From assembly GCF_037893015.1 (NCBI RefSeq), contig NC_133664.1, positions 128,208,254 to 128,272,253 on the forward strand: 64,000 nucleotides of DNA, written 5' to 3'. Shown piece after piece: positions 10,866 through 22,505 of the stretch; position 1 is the stretch's first letter; each line of letters begins with the position of its first letter. The notes under the pieces were generated by a model, which did not search any database, was not told the DNA's origin, and worked only from the letters and a program-made list of their open reading frames with translations. The position numbers were made by a program, and so were the translations under genes. Source of the stretch: Macrotis lagotis (Eukaryota; Chordata; Mammalia; Peramelemorphia; Peramelidae).

Positions 10866-12652
10866 AAAGAGGCCACATAAGCTTTAAGAAATTTGAAGAT
10901 AAAGAGATATCTTTCTGCTGAAAGATTAGAAAGGATTCCCTAAAAGCAGTGGTGCCTAAACTGAGCCTTGAAGAGAAAAAATTTCAATTGGTAGAGATGG
11001 GAGACGGTACAAGGGAAATGTCCTCTATGAATTATAGAAGTGGAAGAATGCAGGAGGATACTGGGGAAATCATTAGTCCAAGAGGGCATCTATAATAGTA
11101 GTATAGCAATCAGATGTTAGCATCTGAGAAGACTGAAGGCAAGTAAGTGTACACAGCTATGTTAATTGCTGTGTACAGCCAGAGTAATTGAGACAATATT
11201 GAAAATAGTAGAGTGATGGAAATGAAAAAAACAGTCATGGATATGGCAGTCAGTTCAAAACCTGTGAAGCAGGAGGTTGCGTGAGTGTCCTATGTATGTG
11301 TATGTGCATATATGTGTGTGAGCCTGCATATGTATATATGTATACAAGTATATTTAGGTATATATATATTACTTATTTTCTAATGATGTTCAACATTAAA
11401 TGAGTTACTGTGTAAAATCAAGTTTTAATTCTCAATCAAGGACTATATTTACTGCAGGGGTGGAGAATCGAATGAAATAATTTGGACTGGCACTATCATG
11501 GTAATCACAGGTGGAACTCAAAATTAAATCTAGGAGTGAATTATTTAAATGTTAGGGTGAATTATTTAAATGTTTGACAAATGATGTCATAAATATCCAA
11601 ATGTCCTTGACAGAAAAAAGATTACCCTTCCTTGATTTACTGACTAGACCTAAATATATAGTTCATTTTAACAATGAACAAAATTGACCATTTTTAGAAG
11701 AGAAAAAAGGAGGGAAGGAGAAGGAGAAAGAGATACAAAAATATATTTCATAGTACTTCATATTTCATTTGCATATGATCTCACTCTTGGTACTTTCTCA
11801 TGAGGTATTGGGATAGGAGTAGCTTGCCATATCCCATCCCCTAAATAGCTTAGCAGCCCTGAGTACACGTCTAACCTAGGTGAGCCTGAGTCTAGGTTTT
11901 AGCTATCTCTTTTTCTTTTGTATTTGTTCTTTCTTATTCTTTGATAAATAGATGACTATCTCAAGATGGAAATGTCCAGGTTTGGAGGCAGCCTTGTAAG
12001 TTCATGAGATCTGAAGGTCCTGGGTTTTTTTTGGTCTAAACTAAATGGCAGCTTAGGAAAAGTTCTCCACAACTACTTCAACAGTCTTGAAATGGATAAC
12101 TACCAAAATGATGTCAGAAAATTGAATGAGAAGTTGTTTGAATTGTAGTGAAATAAAATAATGCCTATTCAGCAAGCCCCCTAATGATTCTGATTCCTTC
12201 TAAGTATCAACATACCAGAAGAGTGAAGCAGTAGTCATAAGTTACTGATTTGTTTTAAATATTTCTATAATTCGTGCTTGTGAAGTTGCATATGTATGTG
12301 TGTCTTTTTAGCATTTCTTTTGTGTAGGAAATAAATAACTACCCCAAACCTGATCTAGAGTATACTTTTCTCTTCCCCTTTTTGGGGAAATACTCTAGAC
12401 AAGAATCATAATCTAAATTATTAATAAATTGTCCCTAGGGTGTTTGGTTTAATGAACTGAAAAGGAGAAAAGAAAACTTAAGTCCCCTACCCTTTAAAGG
12501 CCAGTCTCCCTAGAATTGAACCAGATATGGAAAACAAGTCTTATTTATGTCTAGCAAATAGACCTCTTAATGGCTAAGGGAATAGACCAATGGAAGTCTC
12601 CTTAGTCTCAAAAGCAATTCTGTGTGGGGTATGTGCATGTGAAAAAGACAGA
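10866..12652. other. Unassigned DNA
   Basis: No gene found. There is a (TATG)-rich patch at about 11,295-11,375. The rest is AT-rich and unrecognised. Confidence 0.5.
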
Positions 12653-12653
12653 C

Positions 12654-12709
<56 letters not shown>

Positions 12710-12816
12710 AGTCAGAAAGACAGATATGTAGAGATAAAGATAGAGAACAATTTAGATTTAAATTTCTCTCTACATATAGATGATATTGATATGGATGTAG
12801 ATATAGATATAGATAT
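12653..12816 (+). repeat. (GA)n and (GATATA)n microsatellites
   Basis: (GA)n with one AA interruption at 12,653-12,707; then 'gatatagatatagatat'-type units at about 12,777-12,816. Confidence 0.93.
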
Positions 12817-13007
12817 CAAGGCAGATGAAGACAGAAATTGTAAGACAAGGCAGTAGGTAACAAGAAGTTACTAAAGAAGTAAAAACTTAATCACAACTTT
12901 CAACACTAGGTCAGTACACAAGGAGCAGAAGAATCAAGCTTTTCTTGAAGTTGTTAACCCAAATTAGTGGGTGAAAGATTCTAGGCAGGAAAAGGAAAAG
13001 ACTTTTA

Positions 13008-13243
13008 TTGTTATTATATTGTTTTTCAGTCATGTTCCCTTTTCGTGAACCCTTAAAGGGTATTGGGTTTTTTATAGTTTGCCATTTCCTCCTTCAGTTC
13101 ATTTTACAGATTACGGAACTGAAGCAAAAAAGGTTAAGTAACTTGCCCAGGGACACACAACTAGTATATGTCTAAAGTCACTTTTGAATTCAGAAAGATG
13201 TCTTCCTGACTCTAAGCCTGACACTCCACTATGCCACTAGCTA
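13008..13243 (-). repeat. CORE-SINE Mar1, antisense
   Basis: Plus strand shows 'agtttgccatttcctccttc', 'cattttacagattacggaac', 'aagtaacttgcccagggaca' and 'ccactatgccactagct'. Reverse Mar1, diverged. Confidence 0.8.
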
Positions 13244-13341
13244 TCATACAAAATTCGTATTCTTGGAAAACTGGGGTTATAATTCCTATCAAAAAATAAA
13301 GAAAATTATATGGCATCATAGGATAGATATAGATATAGAAA

Positions 13342-13344
<3 letters not shown>

Positions 13345-13416
<72 letters not shown>

Positions 13417-13417
13417 T
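13345..13417 (+). repeat. (CT)n microsatellite
   Basis: About 36 CT units with one G interruption, preceded by 'gatagatatagatatag'. Confidence 0.95.
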
Positions 13418-13420
13418 TAG

Positions 13421-13520
13421 CACAATCACCCCCTCACTCAAATCCAATTCATGTCTTGGCATGGCATCTCCTCTCTGATGTTATGGTCTTCTTTGAGAAT
13501 GAAGAACAAATATCATCATT
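13421..13520 (+). repeat. Tail of a marsupial RTE/SINE-type repeat
   Basis: 'cccctcactcaaatccaatt', 'tgttatggtcttctttgaga' and 'atgaagaacaaa' match 26,150-26,250 (plus) and 31,938-32,040 (minus). Confidence 0.6.
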
Positions 13521-14690
13521 TTCTATTTGGAAGAAAAAATATTATTTCAAAAATTAGGTCATTAAGAAACAGTTTTAACCTCCCCTTCCCCAAGTACAGA
13601 TGGAAAAAATATTTTAAATAAAAAAATCTGTTCCTAATAATAGAGATGTACATTTTGGAAATGTTGTGATATACTATCAAGCAGAGAAATAAAAATTGGG
13701 GGAAATACTATTCTTAATTTTCTATCTTATTAAAACAGTATGGAAGTGTAATTCTTAGAAAAGTGGATTATCAGTCTCCAATAAATTATAATGAACAATC
13801 TCAGTCTTAGAGGTCTGATAAATGTACCACTTTTAGTTGAGAAGTATATGTGAATTGTAGCTTATACAATCAGGAGTAACTACTATATCTGTGTACTTTG
13901 CTTAAATGTTTTTCTTTATTATAAAGGATTCTATGTGTATATGTGTCTGAGTTAAGGGGACTTAACAGGAAATACAGTATAAAAACAAAAAATAATAAAA
14001 GAAAGGAACAGACTAATTTTTTTTGCATTGCATAAGAGTTTATTAGATAGTTGGTTTCTTATTGACATTATGTTGTTATTCTAAAAACATTACAGTCAAT
14101 GTTTGGAGTTTAGGTTTTTTTTTTTTTTAAATATGACTCAAGGACAAAAAAGACTGATCATTGGCAGGAAGCCAGACAAGAAGTTATATGTCCAGAAGGC
14201 TCTTGATAGATGCAAGCAACTGTCCATTAAGAACTTGTGACCACCTGGACCACCTTCTGGATTGAATTCACTGGAGAGATCTAAAGTGAAAAATGAATAG
14301 TGTTTCTAGTATTAGGTGTTTAGTATAAGGTAGGATATAATCAGGGTGTGGGTTTTGAGGCTCAAATGAACTAATGGATATAAAAACCCTTTGCAAACCT
14401 TAAAGCTTACATAATTGCCAGTTATTTTTATCATCATCATTGTTATTAGCTGACAGTCACCAGTCCTACAATCCATAGATGACTTCATTCCCTGTACCCT
14501 CTGCTGCCTTCCTCTTGAGCTTAAGCAATGTTTATAGTGTAATTCAGGAGTGTGTTGCTAAATTTTTAAGAATCAGGTTGGGAGAAGGGAAAAAAGAAAG
14601 TATGCACACATACTTTTAGGTTTAATCATTTTTATCATTTTTAAAAGACTAGACAGAGAGCAAAACAATAAATCAAATCCTGTTTTGTAA
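13521..14690. other. Mostly unassigned AT-rich DNA
   Basis: 14,350-14,455 ('accctttgcaaaccttaaag' followed by AT-rich '...atcatcattgttatt') is a common MIR-group tail. The remainder is unrecognised. Confidence 0.5.
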
Positions 14691-14696
14691 TGACTA

Positions 14697-15196
14697 TATT
14701 TTTTAAAAAACACTTTATTTTTCCAACTACATGCAAAAATAGTTTTCAACAATCATTTTTTTGTAAGGTTTTGAGTTTCACATTTTTCTCCCTCCCTTCT
14801 TCCTTTTCCCCCTCCCCCTGAGAGAAAGCAATTTAATTTAGGCTATGCATGTACAACTATGTTAAACATATATCCTTATTGATCATGTTGTGAAAGAATC
14901 AAATCAAAAAGGGAAAAAACCATATTACATAAGACAGCTTTTAAAAATTGAAAAATAGTAGGCTTTGGTCTGCATTTAAACTCCTAGTTCCTTCTTTGCA
15001 TATGAATTGTGTTTTCCATCACAAGTTTTTTAGAATTTTCTTTAATTATTTTATTGCTGAAATGAACAAGTCCATCATAGCTGATCATCACCCAATGTTG
15101 CTGTTAGTGTATACAATGTTCTTCTGCTTCTACTCACTTCACTCAGCAGCAGTTCATGCAAGTCTTTCCAAGTTTCTTTGAAGTTCTGTCTCTTAT
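14697..15196 (-). mobile_element. L1 3' end, antisense (older copy)
   Basis: The plus strand starts with a T-rich (reverse poly-A) side and then carries the marsupial L1 3' UTR in reverse ('tctccctcccttcttccttt', 'gaaagaatcaaatcaaaaag') up to the end of ORF2 ('cttctgcttctactcacttc', 'gcaagtctttcca'). It is cut by the next L1 at about 15,200. Confidence 0.85.
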
Positions 15197-15204
15197 GATT
15201 TCTT

Positions 15205-16169
15205 TTTTTAATTGTTTTTTGAATTTTACAATTTTTCCCCCAATCTCACTTCCCTCCCCCCATCACCCACAGAAGGCAGTCTAATGGTCTTTACATTGTT
15301 TCCATGTTATAGACTGATAGAAATTGAATGTGTTGAGAGAGAAATTATATCTTTAAAGGAAAAAAATAAAATATAAGAAATAGCAAAATTACATAATAAG
15401 ATACCTTTTTTTAAAAAAATTAAAGGTAATAGTCTTTGGTCGTTGTTCAAACTCCACAATTCTTCCTTTGGATACAGATGGTGTTCTCCATCGCAGATAC
15501 CCCAAAATTGTACCTGATTGTTGCATTGATGAAATGAGCAAGTCCAGTAAGACTGATCATCACCCCTATGTTGCTATTAGGGTGTACAATGTTCTTCTGG
15601 TCCTGCTCATCTCACTCAGCATCAGTTCATGCAAATCCTTCCAGGTTTCTCTGAATTCCCATCCCTCCTGGTTTCTAATAGAACAATAGTGTTCCATAAC
15701 ATACATATACACCAGTTTGTTCAGCCATTCCCCAATTGATGGACATTCACTAAATTTCCAATTCTTTACCACTATGAAAAGAGCTGCTATAAATACTTTT
15801 TGTATATGTGGAGTTTTTTTTACCTTTTTTGTGATCTCTTTAGGATATAGGCCTAGTTGTGATATATTGCTAGATCAAAGATATCCAACCAGAATGGGTT
15901 GGATCAGTCACAACTTCACCAATATCCCCTCCAAACATTGAGAATTTTCCTTTTTTGTCATATTGGCCAATCTTATAGGTGTGAGTTGATACCCCTGAGT
16001 TGTTTTAATTTGTTTTAATTTAATCAATAATGATTTAGAGCATTTTCCATGTGGCCATAGTTTCTTCATCTGAAAATTACCTTTTCATATACTTTGACCA
16101 TTTATCAATTGGGCAATGACTTGTATTTTTATAAATTAGACTCAGTTCTCTCTCTCTCTCTCTCCCAAG

Positions 16170-16223
<54 letters not shown>

Positions 16224-16225
16224 TA
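15205..16225 (-). mobile_element. L1 3' end, antisense (younger copy)
   Basis: Reverse L1 3' UTR ('acaatttttcccccaatctc') then the C-terminal third of ORF2. The minus strand encodes 'CPSIGEWLNKL' and 'MEHYCSIRNQEGWEFRETW' at 15,566-15,772, the same as the larger L1 at 27-31 kb. Frame is broken upstream. The 5' end lies in or after the microsatellite at 16,147-16,217. Confidence 0.9.
16147..16217 (+). repeat. (CT)n(AT)n microsatellite inside L1
   Basis: (CT)n at 16,147-16,165 and (AT)n at 16,172-16,217. The position corresponds to 'cagttctctatatattttag' in other L1 copies here (for example 42,045-42,065), which supplies both seed motifs. Confidence 0.93.
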
Positions 16226-17094
16226 AATGACTGAAAATTTTTGAGATGTAAATCATCACCATGGAAATTTAACAATAGACTCTCATAAATGGTTAGATAA
16301 GTTAGAACATCCCTGGAGCTCTTAAAAAAAAAGCAAAAAAAACCCCCAAACTTCTATGATAACAAGTTCTATCAATATTGCCTCAATAACAATAAATACA
16401 TATATATCTCAGCATTTTTCAGTCAATCCACATTAATTGTTTAAATGAACCACCTTAAATCACAGTTACTACAATTTTCAATTTTTCATATTCCTTAAAA
16501 GCAGCAATGAAGGTTAGTATTATTTTCTTTAATCTTAAGGAAGTAGCACCATCTGGTGGATAGCAGTAAGAGTTTAAAGGAGATTCAGGGTGGGAGGAAT
16601 AATAGATATACAAGTGGTTGTGTGTATATTTGTTGTCATGGTTATGGGTGATGTGGAGTTATCTGTAATTTGGCAGCCTGTTCTCAGAAATTTGGCAAAC
16701 AAGCACACAAAACAGGGATGTGCCCTGTCTTTGCAACTTTCATGGACCTCTGTCCAAATTAACGCCCAAATAGACTACAGAAGTCCCTGGTAAGAGCAAG
16801 GTTAGTGAAGCCTTGAAACTATTATCCCCAAACACTCCTTATATTGGTAGTTTGGGAGAATTGCCCATCTGGTCTTGGTCGAACCACTGAACATAGGCCT
16901 CCTATCCAATTAATATTTATCCCTAAACCACCAGCAGAGGGCCTAATTTTAGACTTTAGGAAATCAATAAACAAGGGTGCTGAGATCTTTTACTAAGATA
17001 AAGGCAAAATCATAAGTCCCCATTCTTTTCTAGAAGCAATAAAAAAAAAAGATGAAGGGTCCATTACCATGCAAGCCTCGGTCACATATCCAGA
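16226..17094. other. Unassigned DNA with two CTCF-like motifs
   Basis: No gene. Two matches to the CTCF core pattern are present: minus strand at 16,559-16,546 and plus strand at 16,931-16,942. See findings. Confidence 0.45.
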
Positions 17095-17245
17095 GCTCAA
17101 AGAGACCTGAGAAGTGATCTGGTCCCCTACCCATATTTTATAAGGAGAAAATGAAACCCCAGAAACATAAGGCGATTTGCTCAAATTCACAGTTAGTAGA
17201 TGTTGGAGCAAGGATTCACACTTACCTCCTGTTTAAATGCAATAC
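17095..17245 (+). repeat. Short MIR-like core fragment
   Basis: 'agtgatctggtcccctaccc', 'ataaggagaaaatgaaaccc' and 'cagttagtagatgttggagc' keep the order of the common MIR-group core. Confidence 0.55.
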
Positions 17246-17394
17246 TTTGCTACTCTATCCCAAACCTTTTATTTTGGAGATATTCATTAAGTAGAATTTA
17301 TTAGGTAGCTTAAGACTTCTTTTTTGAGAAATAAAGACATAACAGGTCACATGTTTAAAATTTTTCAGAATACTTTTCTTATGCTAATGCTTTG

Positions 17395-17545
17395 AATTAG
17401 GTAGTCCATGTTTTACTATATTTGTTTTACAGATGAGGCTGAGACATTGAATAGTTAAGTGATATGTCTGGGAAAAAATAGTAAGCCAAGACAAAAACTA
17501 ACAACCCTTTCTGCAAAATCAGAATATGCTCTGCTATACAACATT
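17395..17545 (+). repeat. MIR fragment
   Basis: 'ttttacagatgaggctgaga' and 'agttaagtgatatgtctggg' mark the MIR core on the plus strand. Confidence 0.6.
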
Positions 17546-18430
17546 CTTTTTTTTAAAATTAGGTCATTAGGGTGATGGTGGTAGGAGTGGTGGCAATGAT
17601 AGTGATACTAATAATGGTGGTGGTAGTGGTGTTTTTTTAAGCAGTGACATAACCAGTGTAACTAATGAAGCATCATTCATAGAAGCAGACTTCTGGGCTT
17701 GGACTAGGCAAGTTCACATCTCTGATGACTAAACTCCTTTAACATTGGGGTCATCTGGGAGATGAGATGGGAAGAGGCATATTATTGTGCATAGTAACCA
17801 GATGCTGAAATCTTGCACTGGATTGAATGCTAGTCATACTGATACTGAGTAAGAAAGCATTTTAATTAGACCTTCATCACAGATTTTCTCTCCTTATAAA
17901 CCTGTTAACTTTGCACAGAAACACATTATTTTGCATAATCAAAAATTACAGTACAATAGATGCCAAACAAAAGCATGCCTCTCATCAAAAAAGAACAAGA
18001 GAGAATATGAGTGGCCTAGGGCAACAGTGGTAAATTCAAATTGAAACAAATTCACGCTGGTGAATTATTGGCTGAGAAAACCACAAATTAACATTATCTA
18101 TAGTATATTGTATTTTTGTTTATTTTGTAAAACATTTCACAACTACATTTTAATTGGCTTAATTAGTATTGTGAGTTTTACTGTGGATCTGGAGTTTGAC
18201 ACCTTTGGTCTAGGGTATCATGAGCATTATTACTATATATTTATTGACAACCTATTATGTACATAGCTCTTAGATAAGTTTTGGTGATAAAAATATATGA
18301 TTATCTTTAGAGACTAACTATTTATTATGGAAACTAGGGCACATGCATAAAAATATGAATAGCAATAAAAGTGCATATACAAAGTACCAAAGAAGTGGTG
18401 AGGCATATATAAGCATTATAAGAAACTTTA
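17546..18430. other. Unassigned DNA
   Basis: A GGT/GATG-rich imperfect stretch lies at 17,575-17,630. Otherwise nothing recognisable. Confidence 0.5.
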
Positions 18431-18431
18431 T

Positions 18432-18530
18432 ATATGATAGACAGAACATTGTACTTGGAGTCAGATGACTTGAGTTCAAGGCTCAGCTCTATAACTTATT
18501 AGTAGATGACATAAGAGAACATGACTCAAC
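18432..18530 (+). repeat. MIR-group SINE fragment
   Basis: 'gtacttggagtcagatgact' and 'gagttcaaggctcagctcta' match the SINE head and B-box side. Confidence 0.65.
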
Positions 18531-18689
18531 TTCTTTGTTTTTTCTATTACTACCACCTGTTTTTACATTTCCACATTTCTCATTAAATCACTTCTCCATA
18601 CTTCCCAGATAGTTGTCCCTTATAATAAAGAGGGGTGGAGGAGTGCAAGAGGAAGAAAAGAATTTAAGCAAAATTAACAATATGTCAAG

Positions 18690-19440
18690 AAGGTTTGACA
18701 AAATATTCTGTGTCCCCAAACCCATATTCCTTACCTCTGCTACAAAGTGGAAAGAAGTATCCTTTCATAACTTCTTTGAACCAAACTCATTTGTGACAAT
18801 ATCACATCATTCAGTTTCAATTGTTTTGTGTTGTCATTGTTCTTTCTATTTACATTATTGTGAAAATTCTGTATATCGTTTTCCTTGTTCTCATCTCATT
18901 TTGCATCAGTTCAGATGTCTTCCCTTACTGTTTATCTTAAGCATATTAATTATTTCACACAGCTGAGTAGTATTCCATTATATATGTACTACAATTTGTT
19001 TAGTCATTCCTCAATTGTTAGATATCTTCTTGTTTTAGTTCTTTGCTATTATAAAAATTGTTGCTATAAATATTATGGTCCACATGAGGCCTTTCTTTTT
19101 GACACTGACTTCCCAGGAGTCCATATACCCTTAAGTCTTATCTTTGTCAAGGAGCATGTTACAGTTTCATCATTTTAAAATAATTTTAAATTGCTTTCTA
19201 GAATGACTGGACCAATTCAGTAACTAACAATGTACACTAACATTGCATTGGTGTGCCCACTTTTCCATGTTTCCTCAACCATTTTGTCACCTTTGTCAAT
19301 TATCTTGCTATAAGCTGAAACCTCAGAATTGTTTTGATTTACATTTATTTTACTTTTAGTGTTTGTCATTCCTACAAATGTATAGTTTGCAATTCTTTTG
19401 TGAACTGATCATATCTTTGAACACCTATTGCTTAGCCTCT
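18690..19440 (-). mobile_element. Old L1 3' end, antisense
   Basis: Heavily diverged but in order: 'ccttgttctcatctcatttt', 'gcatcagttcagatgtcttc', 'agtattccattatatatgta', 'tgctataaatattatggtcc', 'gaccaattcagtaactaaca', as in the other antisense L1 ends of this window. No open frame of note. Confidence 0.75.
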
Positions 19441-19479
19441 TCATCTCAATTTTTCTCAACTGTAAAACAGATATAGTTT

Positions 19480-19550
19480 CATATATATATATATACATAA
19501 ATATGTATACATACACACATAAATACATACACATATATGAATGTATGTGT
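19480..19550 (+). repeat. (AT)/(TACATA) low-complexity tract
   Basis: Alternating TATA, ACATAAATA and ACACATA units directly before a Mar1 SINE. Confidence 0.85.
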
Positions 19551-19554
19551 GCAT

Positions 19555-19780
19555 GACAGCTAGATGGTGAAGGGTATGTTTGTATATAATGGGACAGTTA
19601 GAATCAGGAAGACTCATTTCCAGGGCTCAAATCTGACTTCAGACACTAATTGGAGGACCCTGGACAGGTCACTTAATCCTGTTTCCTCATCTGTAAAATC
19701 AGTTGGAGAAGGAAATGGCAAATCACACCAGTATCTCTACCAAGAAAATCCCAACGAGATCACAAAAAGTCAGACAGGAT
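19555..19780 (+). repeat. CORE-SINE Mar1
   Basis: 'gacagctagatggtgaaggg', 'caggtcacttaatcctgttt', 'ttggagaaggaaatggcaaa' and the RTE-like end 'agatcacaaaaagtcagaca'. Confidence 0.88.
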
Positions 19781-19971
19781 AAACCAAGGAAAACAAACAA
19801 AAAAGCAGACAGGACCTATAGTAATGCCTTTTTCTATTCCACTGAAATATGAAAGGGCATGTGCAACATTTACTCTCCCTTCCCTCCCCACCCCACCCCC
19901 ACTTTGAATACTGGCATATCCAAGTTTTTTTGGGATGGTTGACTGAAAAGCAAAACTTTTTAAAGGGATGT

Positions 19972-20100
19972 TAGAGTTAGAAAGGGTCTTAGATTTTCTC
20001 ATTCAACCCCCTCATTCAGAACCAGAGAGGTTTGTGTGACTTATCCAAAGTCACTTGGCTATTCATGTGGCAAAGCCAGTACATTCACTACATACATTTA
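19972..20100 (+). repeat. Short MIR-like core fragment
   Basis: 'ttagaaagggtcttagattt', 'caaccccctcattcagaacc', 'acttatccaaagtcacttgg'. Confidence 0.6.
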
Positions 20101-20780
20101 ATATGTGGCTTCAGTTAAAAAGATGTGCCTTTTTTCTGTAAAGCACTCAGCTGACAAGAATTCAGTTTTTCACCTTTCCTATAATTTAGGTCAAGCTGCT
20201 TTTCTAATAGGTCACCCAAGTAATCAGCAGTTTCAAGTGCCTGGGTTTAATTCAGCTGATGTGTATTGATGCTGATCAGTCAGTGAACATTTATAAGGCA
20301 GTTAGAGGACGAAAAAGCCACTGTCACGCTATTAATTTTTAGTGATCTAAAGAATGAGCCTGGAAATTGACTTACATTACATTTTTCGTGAGGAAAATAA
20401 AATTAACAGAGCTTGTAAAATAGAGCTAGCTCTGAAGTATACCCTGGCGCCTGAGTATTTGCCAGGAAACTTCTTCATCTCAGAAGAAATGTTCCTGATG
20501 ATTTTCATTGATATAAACTAACTGCTCGTTGTGTAACAAAAGCAAATGCACAAGTATCTGCATGTTCATCTAGTTCATTCCTTCTCAGGCATAGCCCTGG
20601 CACATCATGTACTCTTGATCTTCAACCATCAAACTTCTCTAATCTCATGTATCTGGAGGAGAAGTCGGTGCAAAGAAGCATTGGTTTCTCAAGGTCACAA
20701 AGGAGAATCCTCCGTAGAGCTGTTTCACCCCAAATTCTAAGAACTTGTATTTCCAATTTAGTATTTCAAATGAATAATGT
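20101..20780. other. Unassigned DNA
   Basis: More balanced composition than its surroundings, but no open frame or family I can identify. Confidence 0.5.
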
Positions 20781-20784
20781 CTAA

Positions 20785-20940
20785 TGTGGAGTTAGCAAGC
20801 ATAGTATAGTGAATGAAGCCCTGGCTACGCTTGGGGTTAGGAAGAAGAGAGTTCAAATCCCATCTCAGACATTTACTGTGTGACATTGGACAAGTCATCT
20901 CCTTATTCTATAGTCACTGTTTCCTCCCAGTAAAATAAAA
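20785..20940 (+). repeat. MIR/CORE-SINE group element
   Basis: 'agcaagcatagtatagtgaa', 'gagttcaaatcccatctcag' and 'tttactgtgtgacattggac' in the MIR order. Confidence 0.75.
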
Positions 20941-21305
20941 GAGATGGAAGCTGGGAGAAGGGGGGAAAGGGGGTATATTTAATAACTTTTAATGCCTTTT
21001 TTCCAGTTCTCACTCTGTGATACTAAGGTTGAAGCTAGGCTGAGCCCAAATGACATATGATGACTGTAGTGAAACTCAGAAAGGCACACCCCTAATAGGT
21101 TGGCTACCAGGTGACAGATAATTTGGCAATAACAATTCATGTGAAGGTTCTGCATCAGAGTAGGAAGCATCCAGACAAGTTAAATCACCTTTTGAGGTAC
21201 TGATGCTTGTGAATCCACACATAACAATATTGCTGTTTTTGTTGTTGTTGTCATTGTCTCTTCTGCATAGCTGGCAGATTTTGCTAGAGTTGATTTTGCT
21301 AGAAT

Positions 21306-21526
21306 TAGGGACAGCTGGGTGATACAGTAGACTCATTTTTTTGGCCTCAGATACTTATTAGCTGGGTGATCCTGGGCTAATCACTTAACCCTACTTGTCC
21401 CAGTTTCCTCACCTATAAAATAAACTGGCAAAGGAAATGCTAAGCTATTCCAGTCCCTTTGTCAAAAAAATTCCAAATGTGCTTATGATGAGTTAGATTT
21501 GAGTGAAGCATCTGAACAACAAAAGT
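21306..21526 (+). repeat. CORE-SINE Mar1 with internal deletion in the head
   Basis: 'gggacagctgggtgatacag' then 'ggcctcagatacttattagc', skipping part of the head, then the Mar1 core and a tail ending in 'agcatctgaacaacaaaag'. Confidence 0.82.
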
Positions 21527-21789
21527 TGAAAGAAAATAGGACCAGGTTGTTTTGTTCCATTTCTACCACTAACTAGTTAAGTGAATGAACAATTTGGTTA
21601 CGTTCTGTACAATAAAAGAGTTATCCTAAATGAGCTCATGGATCCATTGAAGCACTGAAATTCTTTGATGCTATTCTAAGATTCACTAATCAATGATTTG
21701 CACTAGGGGATATTTCTACTTTCCCAGGAGCTAGGTCTTCGATGGAAGAAACAGCTCTAAATGAGTTATTTGATACTAACTTAGAACTT

Positions 21790-22112
21790 TATTTTATATT
21801 TTATGTGCTCATGTTGTTTCTCCCAATCAAATGTAAGCTCCTTAAGAGCCGGGATTGTTTTTTTCTTTTACTTTTGTCTCTGTCTTTGTGGTTTCACAAA
21901 TTTCAAGCTAGAAGGAACCTCAGAGATTATTCAATTCATCTTCCTTATTTTAACAATGAGGATACTATGGCCAGAGGAGTAAAATGACTTGTCTGAAGTG
22001 ACACAAGGGTAGTCTAGAATTTCAGATGACAAATCCATCTATTCCAATATACCATACTGCTTCTATCCCCAGCACCTAGCACAGTTCTGACAAATAGTTG
22101 ATTGATTGAAGT
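21790..22112 (+). repeat. L2 3' end split by a MIR-like insertion
   Basis: L2 wording runs at 21,800-21,885 ('aatgtaagctccttaagagc') and resumes at 22,068 ('tatccccagcacctagcaca', 'gattgattgaa'). Between, 21,895-22,062 is a MIR-group element ('aagctagaaggaacctcaga'). Confidence 0.75.
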
Positions 22113-22279
22113 GATTTAAAAAAAATCTGCAGATTTGCTATTATCTGAATACATTTAATAGTTGGTTATGTAGAATCATTAAAACAAACTAGAACATGAA
22201 GTTAGTTATTCAGATAATACACATCTACCTAATGAGCCTTATTTTATTTTTCACAATAATAAAATTAACAATGTCATTA

Positions 22280-22505
22280 TTCAATCATATCCCACTCATC
22301 ATGACCCCATTTAGGGTTTTCTTGGCAAAGATACTGAAATGGTTTGACATTTCTTTCTCCAACTCATTTTACAGGTGAGAAAATTGAAGTAAACAGGGTT
22401 AAATGACTAACCCAGGAACACATAGTAAGTGTTTAAGGCTGAATTTAAACTCAGGTCTTCCTGATTCCAGACCCATGCTCTATGCATTGTGCCACCTAAC
22501 TGCCC
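22280..22505 (-). repeat. CORE-SINE Mar1, antisense
   Basis: Plus strand: 'tgaccccatttagggttttc', 'ttggcaaagatactgaaatg', 'tcaggtcttcctgattccag', 'tgccacctaactgccc'. Confidence 0.9.

Noticed and set aside
13263..13478. Frames made of repeated Leu-Ser, Arg-Glu, Cys-Val or His-Thr
   Set aside because: They are translations of (CT)n, (GA)n, (CA)n microsatellites here and at 5,000, 12,650, 25,600, 37,700, 43,500 and 44,800.
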